NCBI GenBank assembly: GCA_019614645.1
Contig: JABWDB010000006.1
Span: forward strand, 1,922,001-1,986,000
Reading direction: 5' to 3'
Source: Stratiolaelaps scimitus
Lineage: Eukaryota; Arthropoda; Arachnida; Mesostigmata; Laelapidae
Length of the DNA: 64,000 bases
Shown: positions 33,403-45,968 of the stretch, piece by piece
Layout of the letters: every line of letters starts with the position of its first letter
How positions within the stretch are numbered: position 1 is the first letter of the stretch
Program-made: the position numbers and the translations under genes
Notes under the pieces: generated by a model
What the model was told of the DNA's origin: nothing
The model's input: the letters and a program-made list of their open reading frames with translations, nothing else
Database searches by the model: none

Positions 33403-35546
33403 GCGGCTGAATCGGACAGTAAACATATGAACGCTCTCACTTTCAGAGGGGACGACCTCATCGCGAACTCGTTCTGGAATCGTCTCCCTCACGACTAACA
33501 CACAACTCCATTGCCGTGATGACTACCTTCGTCGAATACGCAACGATGCTTGTGCACGCACCTCGTATGCCTCTATACATTCCCTATTCATGATGAATAA
33601 TAACAGTGACAAATGTGCTCGGAGTACATATCACATATAATGAACATAGACCCATACGTATACTACGGATCGAATCCGAAGATACCCGCAAATGGATCAG
33701 CAAACAGAAAGACGAATCACAACGTTGCAGGGGGGGGGGGATGCAGAGGAAGGAGCAGTTTCTCTATCAAGCATAGCCATTCGGCATAGTTAGTAAACAA
33801 AGTTTGCAAACAGGTTATAATACCGAAGCAGGACATAGCTCTAGCCTCATTCTGTGGTACATGCTGAAGCGCTTCCAAGGTTCAAAATGATCTGTACAAT
33901 GTGAATCGATATGGGCTTCTATCACTTTTCACCTTGGCAGTATTCCATAGGATTCTAAAGGGCAATAAGCTACCCACAAGCAAATGGCCGGATATCACAC
34001 TCAATAAGAACAGATAGCTAAACAAAGCTGCCCCAGCTGTTGTTAAGATATGTTACCTGAAATTTGCCTTTCTTGCTCTCGATCCAGGTCGAGCCGATGT
34101 CGTCGAAGAAGACATCAGAAGAAATTTAATTCATCTCAACGAGTGGCCTACCCAATTCTGAAGAAATTTTCAAGGCGACAAGAGATGCATGACAATGCAT
34201 AACCTCTCGTCGATACTGCGGTCGGCGACATTGACGACTACTACAAGATGCTATATTATGTGTCATGTGGGAATGAGTGGCTGTGGTGTTTAAGTGACGA
34301 CCTTGTTCCCGGATTCTGGAGGTCCCCCCCTTCAATTGCTTCGTGTTCCTATGCACAGCTCAGCCGGCAGCAATCGATTCGGGTTGCATGAACAATGGGC
34401 GTAGTGCTGCTCCCGCCGCTGACGATGATCGCGTGCAGCATCGAAGTGATCTTGAATAATAGGGTGAGCGTTACCTGCGACAACTGACCCAGTCAGATGG
34501 GAGCCGAGAGACAGAGAGAGAGAGTATTGAAGGCCAGTCCGAGAGCGTTGTTGTCTGTCCATCTGTCAGCGGAGGCGGCATGACACGCCACAACACACGC
34601 CATTATATCACATGATAGGTATCGTACTACGGTGGGTAGCAGGCCACCAATGAAACGACGAGTCGGCGGCTGTAGGGGTGACTGAAAGCCACTGACACCG
34701 TCTCAGATCAGCCTTGATCATCCGCCACAGCTGTGCTACTCGCTGCTGCTGCTTCTGCTGCTACTCGAGTGGTCGTGGCAGCACCAGTAACCAGCGTAGA
34801 ATGCCGTATAGTTACATATTATTGCCTGGGCAATAGCGCGTCAATCGTATTGAGTGGGTTTATTATTATACATATATTATATATATATATATATATTATA
34901 TATATATATATATATATTGTTCATTTTTCTTCTCGATCTTCTGTTCGTCGTTGTTTTTGTACGTAGTGGTAGTGCAGTGCCGAGAGATCATATAGTTTGT
35001 TACGCGTGGCGTTCTCCAGGGTTCTTCTTTGGGCCTATTTATCCTTATCGGCTGTACAAATGCCTTCCTGAGAAAGGACCTCAGTATCGTGTAACAGATC
35101 TGGTCCCCTGCTTGTTTATGTCACTGACTTCGGGAGTCAAACCATGATACACTACGAATGTGTTTGCCAACACATCTCAATGTTCCATCTATATGTATCT
35201 GTTTGGTAAACTTTGATGGGCCACATATTCAACTGCGTTCATCAGCAAGGTGTCTGGACCTGACAGTTGGACAGAGGTTTGATTGAACTAGCCACTTACT
35301 CAAAACATGTCCGAATATTACACTTTCATTGCTGTTTTGGTGCGTCCTTGAATTCGGGATTTTTCCGAGCACATTCCTCTATACCTTTATAGATCTTTGG
35401 ATTACTCAAATCCACCGGAACATTTCGCCCCTCCGTTGAACGTGGCATTCCGACGATTTCACAGATGTACACTCTCCGATCGGGATACCTAATGTACAAT
35501 ACCTAATGTCTATATAATGTTTGCACTGTTAGACATGAAAATGATT
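33403..35546. other. Intron-like DNA with no assigned gene
   Basis: Contents: a run of 10 or more G at about 33731-33740, a GA tract near 34508-34524, and a (TA)n compound tract at 34873-34917. Frames at 34126-34562 (minus) and 34733-35147 (plus) carry microsatellite-encoded YI runs and no motif. Confidence 0.5.
34873..34917. repeat. (TA)n microsatellite
   Basis: Two TA tracts joined by ATTATA. Confidence 0.95.
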
Positions 35547-35597
35547 TTTCACAGACATCAAGTGAGGTCGTAAAGACCTCACTTGATGTCTGTGAAA
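35547..35597. repeat. Perfect 23-bp hairpin with 5-base loop
   Basis: The left arm 35547-35569 (TTTCACAGACATCAAGTGAG and three more bases) is exactly complementary to the right arm 35575-35597, with loop GTAAA. Perfect arms of this length point to a recent origin or to selection on an RNA stem. Confidence 0.9.
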
Positions 35598-35935
35598 CTT
35601 TGCAGCCCTCTTTGATCGATATGACCGTCGCATCTTTGGAGTCTTCGCGGTAATGCAATTTATAATTAATAACTCGCTGTTGACACCGCTATCGAAAAAC
35701 GCAGCCCCGTTGCTTACCATAGCTATAATAGCTGTCATGATGCCATGAATGGTTTTCTATAGGTTAATAAATAACCGTATTCATAAAACGATATTGGTAT
35801 AACTTGAACAACTACGAAGAGGGATAATAATAATTATTATTATTATGTTACTCAGCGTCAGGTAGTTTTCGACCGGATCCGTTCCACGAGGGTCACTCGG
35901 GAGGAGTCGGTGATATCATCTGCGATCAGGCTTAC

Positions 35936-36062
35936 TGCCTGTGGTTTACGAGGTTGCAAATTGAAAAGTTCGCCGCCTTCCATGAGAAGTCTCGGTCGTT
36001 CGTTGAGCCTCGTTAGCTCCGCAGCAACGAGCGAGCGAGTGAGGTGTCGAAGAATTCGCCAC
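35936..36062 (-). CDS. Internal coding exon, unknown protein
   Basis: The minus strand reads an acceptor CTTGTCTGTGGTTAG (ending at 36063), one base, then 42 codons, and the donor GGCA|GTAAGC (GT at 35934-35935). The peptide includes WRILRHLTRSLVAAELTRLN and LLMEGGELFNLQPRKPQA. It is rich in Leu, Arg and Glu with a helical look. It enters needing one base and leaves in phase 0. The frame is open beyond both boundaries (35858-36127), which lowers the weight of the splice sites. The family is not recognised. Confidence 0.42.
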
Positions 36063-36127
36063 CTAACCACAGACAAGTATACGGATGCCGGGTAGGGAAC
36101 AGCCCCTCCGTAGGGAACGCGTGACAA

Positions 36128-37213
36128 AAAGAGAAAACCTCATTACTGGCTTGGCGACTGGTAAAAGCATTACGGGCTACGGAAGCCTTGACAATGTAAC
36201 GCATTTTCCCTCTGTCTGTGTGTGTGTGTGTGGCGGTATTAACGTATTAACTATATTGTGTTGGCTATGCCCCTCCATTATCAAATATAAACGAGTTCAA
36301 GAGAACACCTTCGGGTCCCAGATGTACAACCAGCTGACGGTTAGCTCGCCCTGGGTAGCCACATCGCTATAATCTCGTCTGATGCCTATCCCGTAGATCG
36401 AACTCGTAGTCGTATGCTCTAGTTCAAAGATGTTGTTCACTTTACCCCAACGACGATTGTCACCTGCATCTGAGGTCACACGATAGCCAAGCGTCTCACT
36501 ACCCATTGAAAAATGTTGTATATCAACGGGGTGAGGATGAGAGAAACGTCATGCTCGAACGATGTTTTTAACATCAACTAAATAGTAGTTGTTAAGCGGT
36601 ACCTCTCAGTAACTTGTCTGTCTCGATAACTGAGTCACGGACGCTTTACTGCATCAAGGCGTAACACATTGGCGAGTGATGACAAGGCAGCCTCATGGAA
36701 CATATTTTTTTCGCCAATCGGGAATATCCAGACGAGCAATCTTAGTAATCAGAACAATGGTCATAAGGATAACATCATTAGGTTATTCAAGTAACAGCCA
36801 TTGTACAACAATTAGCTTCTGGTAATTGCTGTTGCTACAAGTAGGGTTAGCACGACAACTCAAAGCGGCGACGTCCCTTTGAAACCTATTATAGAAACCA
36901 GCTCGAACTGACCCTTATAGGGAAAGGTGATCAGTAAAGCCTTCTGATGTGCTGTTCATTCACATCTATTAATAGATTCGATTCATCCGCAACCAAGTTT
37001 GTTTATGCCAAGAATATTCACTGATGAGGCTTGTCGCATTGTCAGATATGAGTCTGGCTATATGCAAACACAAAGCAAACTCTAGCACATCGAGCTGGCA
37101 GCCGGACCGCTACCTGCACAATGCCTTCCAGGTATAGCAGATGTAATCAAAGCGGGAAACTTAAATGAGCCATGCAAATAGATATTTCCTCGCGTTATAT
37201 ATATATATATATA
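36128..37213. other. No assigned gene
   Basis: Short frames at 36085-36506 have no motif. A GT tract lies near 36215-36231, and a (TA)n tract immediately precedes the transposon (about 37197-37213). Confidence 0.5.
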
Positions 37214-37215
37214 TA

Positions 37216-37445
37216 CAGTGGTGTGAATAAACATAGGCCACCCCCTATATTTCAACAAATCGTTACAAAGAATACACATTTGAGGCATTTATTCTGTGTC
37301 AGATTAATGTACGTGTCAAATAACATATTTACCACAAAGAACAGCGCATACAACATCGCATGCAGCCTGCTACAACAAAATGTGTCATATTTCGGTGGTG
37401 AAAAATGATAGTACACCCTCAGTTATTGAGTGTTTTCGCTGAATT
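37216..37445. repeat. Left 230-bp terminal inverted repeat of the Tc1-type element
   Basis: It matches the reverse complement of 38543-38772, with at least one substitution (GGCATTTATTCTG against GGCATTTCTTCTG). Both arms also give the same spurious frame. Confidence 0.95.
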
Positions 37446-37479
37446 AGTTCTTGTTTTCTTGTGCTAACCCTTGCTAATT

Positions 37480-38510
37480 ATAACGTCAAAGACTTGGTTT
37501 GGCATACTATCAACGAAATTGAGCAGGATCCGGTTGCTGACACCTCCCCAGGCCTCCAACAACGCCTTTTTTAGTGTTTCCACGGATGTATACTGTCGAT
37601 TCGACGCGTATACTCTTCGGATAAGAATGCCCTAGAGGTTCTCCATCGGGTTGAGCTAAGAAGAACATGCTGGCCACTCTAGGGTACCAATATCATGCCT
37701 TCTTAACCGCGCATGTGTACTAGAGCTGACGTGTATTGAAGCGTTATCTTGTTAGAAAACAATTGGAAGTAGGTGAAATCTGCTACTAAATGGTAGTAGG
37801 TTGTTGGTCAACATCTGCTGATAGTCCTCGCTATTCATTTGAGATGAGATGAAAGTGAATCCAAGTTTGCAAAGTTCCCCAACCCATAAAGCACTCTCCG
37901 CCGAACATGTGCTTCGAGAAGTACCGCGACTCTCTACGTACATTATGCCAGTAACCGTTAAATCCATCTAGCCCATCCAAATTTAACTTCTTCTCGTCAC
38001 TGGAGACGATTTGAAACAACATAGTACCTTTTAGATAGATTTACACCCTCAGGACACTTTTTAAAAAAACGTTGCCCCAATATTCATCAATGTCCAGTCA
38101 CGTCCATAATGTTGCGGGCGAAGTTTAGTTGGGCAATCATATGGCGTTGTTGAAGACGAGGTCTTGTTCTCATTTGCGCCCGTATGATATGCGGATAACG
38201 CTTAATTGCATTTAAAACTGTTGATCTATGAACCTGAAGGGTTAACCCTTGCCTGATTGCTTCACAACTTATGGTCTAATTCGAGGGCAATCGACAGATA
38301 TGCATGACAGTTCGCTGCCTGTTCTTTCGTGGACGTCCTTTAGACTTATTAGTACCATACGTCGATAGACTGCGTCAATAATTTTGCACTACGTGACGAT
38401 TTTTGCCAGTTTCTCTGGCAATTGCAGTCTGGGTCTTTCCTGCTCTGTGAAAAGCGGTAATAACTGCTTTCTCTGCATCAGTAAGGCTCGAAGCGCGTCC
38501 CGTGACTACA
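37480..38510 (-). pseudogene. Broken Tc1-type transposase
   Basis: Read on the minus strand, the 5' part gives a helix-turn-helix-like DNA-binding region (GRASSLTDAEKAVITAFHRA, then TGKNRHVVQNY). The next part has the first catalytic aspartate in SSDEKKLNLDGLDGFNGYWH (37831-38022) and the conserved glycine-rich GGECFMGWG. After a frame change come FISSQMNSEDYQQ, QDNAS with the second aspartate, and NPMENL with the glutamate 34 residues later, a DD34E spacing typical of Tc1. The end carries EAWGGVSNRILLNFVDSMPN. Several in-frame stops (one within the SPDLNP-type motif, one just after MENL) and at least one frameshift make it non-functional. The interior of about 1.1 kb fits the usual 340-residue transposase. 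Confidence 0.93.
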
Positions 38511-38542
38511 GTACTGCTTGAATGCTCAACACAAACTGGATG

Positions 38543-38772
38543 AATTCAGCGAAAACACTCAATAACTGAGGGTGTACTATCATTTTTCACCACCGAAATA
38601 TGACACATTTTGTTGTAGCAGGCTGCATGCGATGTTGTATGCGCTGTTCTTTGTGGTAAATATGTTATTTGACACGTACATTAATCTGACACAGAAGAAA
38701 TGCCTCAAATGTGTATTCTTTGTAACGATTTGTTGAAATATAGGGGGTGGCCTATGTTTATTCACACCACTG
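38543..38772. repeat. Right 230-bp terminal inverted repeat of the Tc1-type element
   Basis: It is the partner of 37216-37445 and has the same length. Confidence 0.95.
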
Positions 38773-38774
38773 TA

Positions 38775-39790
38775 TATATATGTGAATGATCCTATATGGA
38801 ATTTATTCTGTGTTTGCAATACCAGGAGCGTGTCTTGATAGAAGGAAAGTGCGTCTAAGCTCTCCTGGTTGAAGTCAGGGAAGACCGTTTTTGCTGTCAC
38901 GCCTATTAGAGCTGAATGCAGGTGAATCTGGTAGGTCGCGGACTTACGACGCCCGTTATGTGTGTTTTAGTTGCACCAGGCCGAGATCATCGAGGAGATC
39001 TGCTGATCACCCATAGTCCGAATGCTGCTTGCGCCGAGGCCAGATAACGTACGTTACGCGGAGCTACTCGAATTGTTACTGGAACAACGCTACCTAGCTT
39101 TTATATTGACTAGCAGCACGAGGAACATCACGACACGCGTTACACGATGGAGTTAGGTACGACACACGATTTTGAATGATACATAACACAGTCCCGAGCA
39201 TTCTGCGCACGACGACCACAAGGTACATGTGACAGCTGAGGAGAACACAGACTATAGCGAACTTGGGGTATTTTCAGAGACCTAATGTTGATATAGGTAG
39301 AGAGATGGTTCAGTTCTGTCACGAAACTATCGTTGATCTAAATACAAACGTATGGCAGTATTATAACCACTAAAGGTTGGGGGGGGTGGGGGGGCTAGAT
39401 GGATAAACCGTTATGGCCTTATGACTTGACCGATCTTTTAACTACGTTCATACAAGACAATTGTTACATTTTATTACGTTTTAAATATAGCTCCAAATAG
39501 AAGTGACCATACATGATTTCATAATGTTTCCTGCTGTTGAAGAATTGGGCCGATTAGCCTATTGTCTTTAGGGTGCCTTGCTAGATAGTCACGCAGAATT
39601 GTAGCTGAAAGCAACAATGACTGCTGAAAGAGAACGAATTAATTTATGGCTTCTCTTCACTACAAGCTTCAAGGTACACAGGTTCCTTTAGGGTGCTGTA
39701 TCTAGCTGCAGAGGCGCCCGCACGGGCGAGCCTGGCCCTGCTCCATACCGTGCCATACGGTTTGCGGCATTGTCCATTGGTTTTTTTTCC
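38775..39790. other. No assigned gene
   Basis: One 60-codon minus frame (39140-39322) without motif, and a G-rich run at about 39378-39394 (two groups of six or more G). Otherwise nothing was seen. Confidence 0.5.
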
Positions 39791-41704
39791 GCTTGTCGGT
39801 AGGCTCTAGCCGACCAAGGGGTTCAGCAAGGTTCAGCAGCCGGATCATGGAGGGGTTCAGCCGGGGTGGAGTTTCGTCTGTTTGCGGCTCACGTCCACAT
39901 TCTGCACGGTGGCCCTGCTACGCTTCGGGCCCTATTCGCATCAAGCCTCCCTCTGCACGAGTCCCTACCTCAGTGACTTTCCATAGACCCGTCCCCTGCT
40001 CACAGCTCGGCCCGAAGCATCACGAGTGAGCACCTGCGAACGAACCATAGACGGCGCCTATAGCCGCCAATTCGGCGCTGGCCTCGCGCCGCCAAACCGA
40101 AATCACTCACTCAGTCATTTTCGTTTCACGAAATCAAAAGTTGTCGCCGGTGGTCGTTCAGGCGGCGGACAAGACATTTCGCTGAGTCGAATGATCTAGG
40201 CTGGGTGATTTGTGTCTGCGAATATGTGGGCGTACGTTCGGCCGGTGACGGCGAATATAACTCATCATATTCCGTGTTTTAGTATAGAGAATAATTAGTA
40301 ACACAGTGAATCTTCATAAATGGATCGGTCGAAGTTGTCGTTTCCTCTTGCACTTCAATATACCTCAGCATACATTGGTGCTGGCCATTAAATAAGTGAA
40401 AAATATTGTACTTAAGATGTGACGAAGGTACTATTCCATATTATTCCATAATCCCCTCGGTTTATACAACTGATTCAAACGGGTAGCGCCCCTCGTCAAA
40501 GCATCCCACAGCGGAATGGAGTGAAATTAAGCTTTACTAATTCTATTTACGCAATTTTATTCATTCGTCTACTAACCTAAGTTCGTTTGTCCACTGTAAG
40601 AGCACTCCAAGCTTCTCAAGGGGCAGCGCTTCAGGCAGATATGTCTACAGGGGCGCAGAACTGTGTTCTGCTGCATAGGTTTGCATCGACTAATAACCAC
40701 GGTTGTTACAATCAGAGCGTTCATAAATATGATTACTATTACAAACGATACAGCGGCATTTACATTATGGCCATGTATTGTAGGCCATAAGCTATAAAAC
40801 ACCGATCGGTAGACTCATTAGGTTGCATGCCACTCTCTCAATACCTGCCATGGCCGAGTATTATCGTGGTTGCTTTAAGCTTTGTTATGATAATGGATTG
40901 GTTAATGACTATCAACATCACATACAGCCATATCGATAGAGCGAACATTGTACATAATCTAAAAATAGCTACCAGCTATGGCGCAGCCTTAGCTCACTTA
41001 GTCAGTTAATCTGTCCAATAGGCGTCGAAGATGTTACACAAAATCTGACAACACTGCAGTTTTTGACCAATGGAAACGATCTAGTTAGTTAGCGTTTGGT
41101 TAGTTCAGTGCTGGTTACGGAACATGTGGTTACACGCGGCGTACTCAATGCCGGTATCTTAATCGTATAAGGTTAGCGGAAAGGTTGTAGGCATAGAGAA
41201 GCCGGCATTATGTGGCGGAGGCTTTCGGCTAATGGCCGGCCAGTGCTTGCCTATATGTGCGTATCGCGCAGCCGACGGGGCTGAAACTGTTCGAGAGAAC
41301 GGTTTTGATTAGCGGTACGCCGCGGCTAGCCGGCCACTACCAGCAGCGCCACTAGTTCTCGGCTACACCCTGCCTACTGGCCGCGCTACGGACAACAGCG
41401 AATGGCTGTAAGGGTGTTGCACAGCCGCCGTTCCCTAGGACGCAGCCGGCAGAGGCCTTCAGTGGAGGTCCTCATGGTGGACCATCGGCCAGGACGGCAT
41501 TTGCAAGCCTACCTCGCCCAGAGCTGTTCTCTCTGGCTTTGCTCTAATTAGACGTTGTCCCACTTTCGAGCATGGCCCCCCATTCTCGTCCCATCCCGTC
41601 CGGCCGAGTCCTCCGGGGACCCATCGGCCTGGACGAGCCTACAAGATGCTGAGGCCAAACGAGGTTCCCCGTAGCCAACACCGGCTGAATGTTCATGCAC
41701 GCCC
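39791..41704. other. GC-rich patches without assigned gene
   Basis: GC-rich at 39700-40160 and 41220-41700, AT-richer between. Frames at 39793-40029, 40572-40802 and 40827-41009 carry no motif. Nothing else was recognised. Confidence 0.45.
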
Positions 41705-41896
41705 CTAAGCACCGGTCCCCGACTTGTCTGACATTTCAGCCATTGGCCGTTCTCTTTGTTCTCTTCCTAGCAATTCATGGTCTTCTTCTCTGCGCTTCAC
41801 GACAAGGCTAGGATGCAAGACCTCTCGATTCTGTAAGATTAGCTCTCCGTTCAACCAGTACCCCCTTCGGCGGTTCCACTTACATGTGCTTGTCAT
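41705..41896 (-). CDS. Candidate ORF or exon with two-strand conflict
   Basis: The minus frame is ATG-initiated, 63 codons, strongly charged (LLGRE, REEDH), and contains an AG (TCTTACAG, about 41837). On the plus strand CTTTGTTCTCTTCCTAG (ending at 41770) is a very good acceptor, the donor GATTCT|GTAAGA lies at 41833, and the 62-nt exon between is open (QFMVFFSALHDKARMQDLS). The purine-rich minus peptide is the complement of the plus-strand pyrimidine tract, which favours the plus exon. Confidence 0.28.
   Translation of the reverse strand: MTSTCKWNRRRGYWLNGELILQNREVLHPSLVVKRREEDHELLGREQRERPMAEMSDKSGTGA
41771..41832 (+). CDS. Candidate 62-nt internal exon, unknown gene
   Basis: It lies between a strong CT-rich acceptor (CTCTTCCTAG) and a GTAAGA donor. 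In the favoured phase it gives 20 codons and two bases over. The case rests on splice signals alone. Confidence 0.33.
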
Positions 41897-43905
41897 GCCA
41901 GGCCATGATCGGGTGAGTTGGTATATAATTCATTGCGATACATGCGTTTGTTCGGCGATTTTGAACTCGAATTTTGATTATAATTATTTCGACTTAAGAA
42001 CACGAAAGAACAAAAACCCGAATATTTATAAATTTTATTTTAAATGACGACCACACATAGCACTGACATCCATCTGGTTCAATCGAATTTTTCGTTATAG
42101 TTTCTGCAGTGGCAATCACCTGGTAAGCTACGCTAATTAGAATGTGTTTATTACGAGAGGGTAAAGCTAATCGACACGGTTCACTGCAGCTCAGTTCAGG
42201 CGCACTTAGCTCTGCTATTGAGACGTAACAAAAAATTAACAAATTAATTATCGAGCTTCAGTTCGTGAGAAAGGTTAAGACGCTGCTAGTTTCAGGCCGG
42301 CGATGTCCCTACGCCTCAGCTCTGTCAGAGGAACACCCACTCCATTTGGTCCTTGCTCCGATTCTCAATTTCCTTCAGCCATATATTGCTCCTAGTTCCT
42401 ACTCCCCCTCTTCTCTCCTTCAACGATGTAATCCCTGCTCGTATCTGAAGATCCTCCTCACGTGTACACTCTGCATTCACTGTTAAAATCGCGAGTAAAT
42501 TATTTTAGACTTACACACAGCATATAGAGGACGACTACGCAAGTGGCACATCCGTGTACGTGAAACCACGTATTGTTTCGGGTCTCCTCTGCAAAGCAAA
42601 TAGTGCAGTATCCCGAAGGGCAGATCCCCGAGCCGCCGCTGCCGCCGCCGCCAACAGCACCAACAAAAACAACGACAATGTGCTACCATTTGGCGTTCTA
42701 CTTGGTCCAGAGCAAACTACGCGAGTTGAGGGATGTTTCAATCTGTATTTGCGCATAGCATTAATGTGTGACATCCATCTTGAGTAATCTAAATTACATA
42801 AGGCGCATAGTGTGACCGTTTTTAGCGTCGCTGGCGGGAACCGCAGAAATTTCCACGTCCCCTTATCCGTTCGTGCAGCCCGGAAGGCCACACTCCCACT
42901 CTCCGTCGGCCGACATCCCATCACACAGCTTTCGTTCCTGCAGCGAACGGCGTCGGGCACAAGGCACAACAAACAGCGGCCGCGGCATGGATGTACTCGT
43001 CGGCCATGTAAGTCTATGTATGGGTGTAAGCATGCACGCATGCATGTGCATGTTATACTAAGCGATGCTGGCCGCTGCCAGCCAGACTCATCGTGGTATC
43101 ATGCTGTCGCGTCGCATGTTATGTCCGCGTGTAATTTTCCAACAGTGATACCACCAGCTGAGCCAGCCGTCCTCATGCAAGCGGCCCCGACTCGCAGAGT
43201 CGGCCGGCTACGACACACCGTATAGTATTAGTAGCGGTGGTAGTAGTGGTCGTTGTCGTCGTTGTGTTCGTGGTATATGCCAGCCGGAAGGTCTCGAAGG
43301 GCGTCCGCTTTCTAGGGTTCTGGCCATCTGCTTTGTCCGCCTCCTCGCCTCGCCTCCCCGCCCGTTTGTCCTACCGAGGGCCTTAGCCGGCTCTGACCAC
43401 GACCGATATCGTACACCACTCTCCTCCTCGGCTACGGCCCCTACTCTACATCCTATACGAAATCCCTTCCCCGACTGCTCCGGGAATTCGGGAGGACGCA
43501 GCTGCCGCCGCCGGTCCGTCCGACCGACCGACCGACCCATTTTCGTATGCCTTGGTGTCGCCTGTGTTCGTCGTTTGCTTCCTGCAACTACACCACAACT
43601 GTCTCCCTAAGCTGTCATCACTCGGCGACGAGCCCCGCGGGGCGCGCTGAGGCTAATTAATTCGCCACATTAGTTCGCTAAGCCATTTGCTTAGGATCCA
43701 GCCAGCCTCGATCCTCACGCCACCCCCACAGACGAAGTCCCAGGCCGGCAGTAGCAGCAGCAGCAGGTCGCGCTCGCGCGTCCACTCGCATCGCTGCGCC
43801 GCCCGACCACCACCATTCGTTGGCCGAATTTAACAGGCGTCGTATCGTACACTCGCGTCGTATCGTCGGCGTCGTTACTGTTGTTGGCGATGTTGTCATC
43901 ATCAT
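41897..43905. other. GC-rich region without assigned gene
   Basis: The minus strand has a 168-codon frame at 42535-43041 and 110-codon and 75-codon frames at 43208-43540 and 43678-43905; the plus strand is also largely open. Poly-Ala and Arg/Ser runs come from GCC/GCT and CGC repeats. No motif, no clear splice structure. Probably promoter, UTR or intron DNA. Confidence 0.4.
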
Positions 43906-44986
43906 ATTATACCACTCATTTTGAAAAGTCAGTCTGAACGAACAGTGGCTTAGCCGGCTTTCAATTCTGAAGGGACTTCTGGAACAGAGAAGAGTCTATG
44001 ATGCGCTTTATCTTCTGGGGCGATCAGGGTCGGGGCGAACGCAAAGTGGTGCTAGATAGAGACACACAGCGAGCGAGCGAGAGAGAGAGAGATATGTGCG
44101 TGCCTGTTCTGTGTATCGTGTGTGCGTATACACTCACAGGAAACGAACTGCCGGAACGACCCTGCCGCCGGCTCTACAAGAATTCATAATGAGAATAGCT
44201 TGCTGTTATTATAGTTATGATATTTATGCAAGTGGGATGGAGCAATTAGGAACAGGAATCAGCGAATAAATGAATGAATATATGGAATGTTACTTTCGCA
44301 TTGATTGAGTGACACATTTACATGTAAATTTCGCGATTCATTAGAGCTGCATAACATTAATCGATGCGCATTATAAGCAAACTCATTTTCGTTATAGGGC
44401 CACATCGGTGCGTCCCTTACGCTAGGATGTTAGTGCTTTATCCTTTAAACTTTAGCATTAATTATAATACGTACATGTAAATTTTGTTTGTTTTCATGTA
44501 TAATATGTTTACCTTTATACACCCACATTACGGATTACGCAGGGTATGGTATTTAAGTTAACATAAACCAGAGAACTTTTATTGGGCGTATGTGGGCTGC
44601 TGATAATTGTCCTTGGAAAGCTGAACTCGTTGAGGTCTGCTATTAAACAGGAGGCCACAACTGCGTATTTAACCCATTCACTACTGACGTGACGTAGTGC
44701 GTCAGATATCAGCGGGGACTGGTACTCGCGGCGAGACCGAAAACCGCACCCCGAACAGCACTCACTGGATGGGTGGAGTCACCTGCGACCTCAACGATTG
44801 CGCGTTGCCACTAACGCTCCTGTTGCCGCTTGTGCCTCCTCTGGAGCTCACGACTGCAATCGCGAATACACTGGCCTATCCCTTTCTGCCATTCTCGTGA
44901 ATAATACTTAGTTAAGCCCCCGCAACCTCAAGTATGAACCCTATACGTTATCTTACTCGTATACATATATGTATGTATGTGTATAT

Positions 44987-45019
<33 letters not shown>

Positions 45020-45968
45020 TCAAGAAGCGTTGATGCTATATGCACCGTCAATACCGAAACGGCTTTACAACACCCGATGATTTTTATGCGCGGACACCTG
45101 CATTGACGAGCATCTGCTGTGTTGAAGGGATATGGAAACGCGCCCGTTCATACACATAAAACACCGTTCGTAAGAGGAACTCAGTTATGTAGATGTGACC
45201 TATTTCGGTCGCTATCTCGTCCAACTTAGTGAGCATTGGTATGGAACATCCAAATGCGAAAGTTGCTTATTTTCTCAAGCTCAACATTATCAGGAAGAAA
45301 TCCTAGTGAGTGCGAACCTTGCCGCCTCGCTGTCACCGGGACGCTAATTCCTATATTACTCGACCCATTTCGCCGCATCCCCACGTGTTATTAGCAACCT
45401 ACAGCCTAGCTTTGCTGCATGGCAGCTCATTATCACCACCGTGAACGGCCAGGAGCAGAGGTGGTTTTTTGACGGAGCACGACTAGGTTTTTGATGGTAC
45501 GTCCCGTAATTAAAAAAACAATGTCTAAATTCGAGCTATTATTATATAAACTAGGTTAGTAGAAGCCGCTGACTAATTCATGGGTGACTAGGATCGTAAC
45601 GAGAAAGAGTGGATAGGTGGTATTAATCCTGAGAATCCATAGCTGCAATGTGTACATCTGCGATACGGAGTCAAGTGGCCAAACTCACTCATCGATATTG
45701 GTATCCTATCAATGTGATGTATACCTCGTATCCCTACTATGGGAACTCCAATTCTAACTAATTATCACAGACTGAAACATTGTACCACCAAGCGTGCTCG
45801 GCTGCTTGCTTCCAAACGTTCCGATAGCGACTTTCTACACAAGTTGTTCGTCGCTCCTCAATTTGATACGAGACACACGTACGCAGACGCAAATCGACCC
45901 AAAGTCAAAAACCGAAGTGGAACTATGGGGCAACCTCAGCTCGTCTGGCGTCCGAGGTCATCGTCGCG
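43906..45968. other. Intron-like DNA with repeats
   Basis: It contains a short GA tract (44082-44093), a foldback half copy (44906-44970) and a TA-rich tract (44961-45020). Short plus frames at 44697-44900 and 45739-45982 have no motif. Confidence 0.5.
44906..44970 (+). repeat. Half copy of the foldback repeat family
   Basis: TAAGCCCCCGCAACCTCAAG and the following CTATACGTTATCTTACTCGT match the arms of the foldback element at 51252-51391. Only one arm is seen; it runs into a TA-rich tract where the palindrome centre would be. Confidence 0.65.

Larger units (their letters stand above)
37216..38772 (-). mobile_element. Degenerate Tc1/mariner element, 1557 bp
   Basis: The element begins CAGTGGTGTGAATAAACATA and ends with its complement. 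The terminal inverted repeats are 230 bp each (37216-37445 and 38543-38772) and nearly identical. TA dinucleotides flank both ends (37214-37215, 38773-38774), matching the TA target preference of Tc1/mariner elements. The interior holds a broken Tc1-type transposase on the minus strand. The left copy is inserted at the end of a (TA)n tract. The arms being almost identical while the ORF is broken suggests that the element either moved in trans after the ORF decayed or had its arms homogenised. Confidence 0.95.

Noticed and set aside
37172..37408. 78-codon plus ORF and its 106-codon minus twin at 38580-38900
   Set aside because: They are the same spurious frame read from the two transposon arms, not genes.
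42535..43041. 168-codon minus ORF
   Set aside because: Poly-Ala run and competing plus frames; no recognisable domain.
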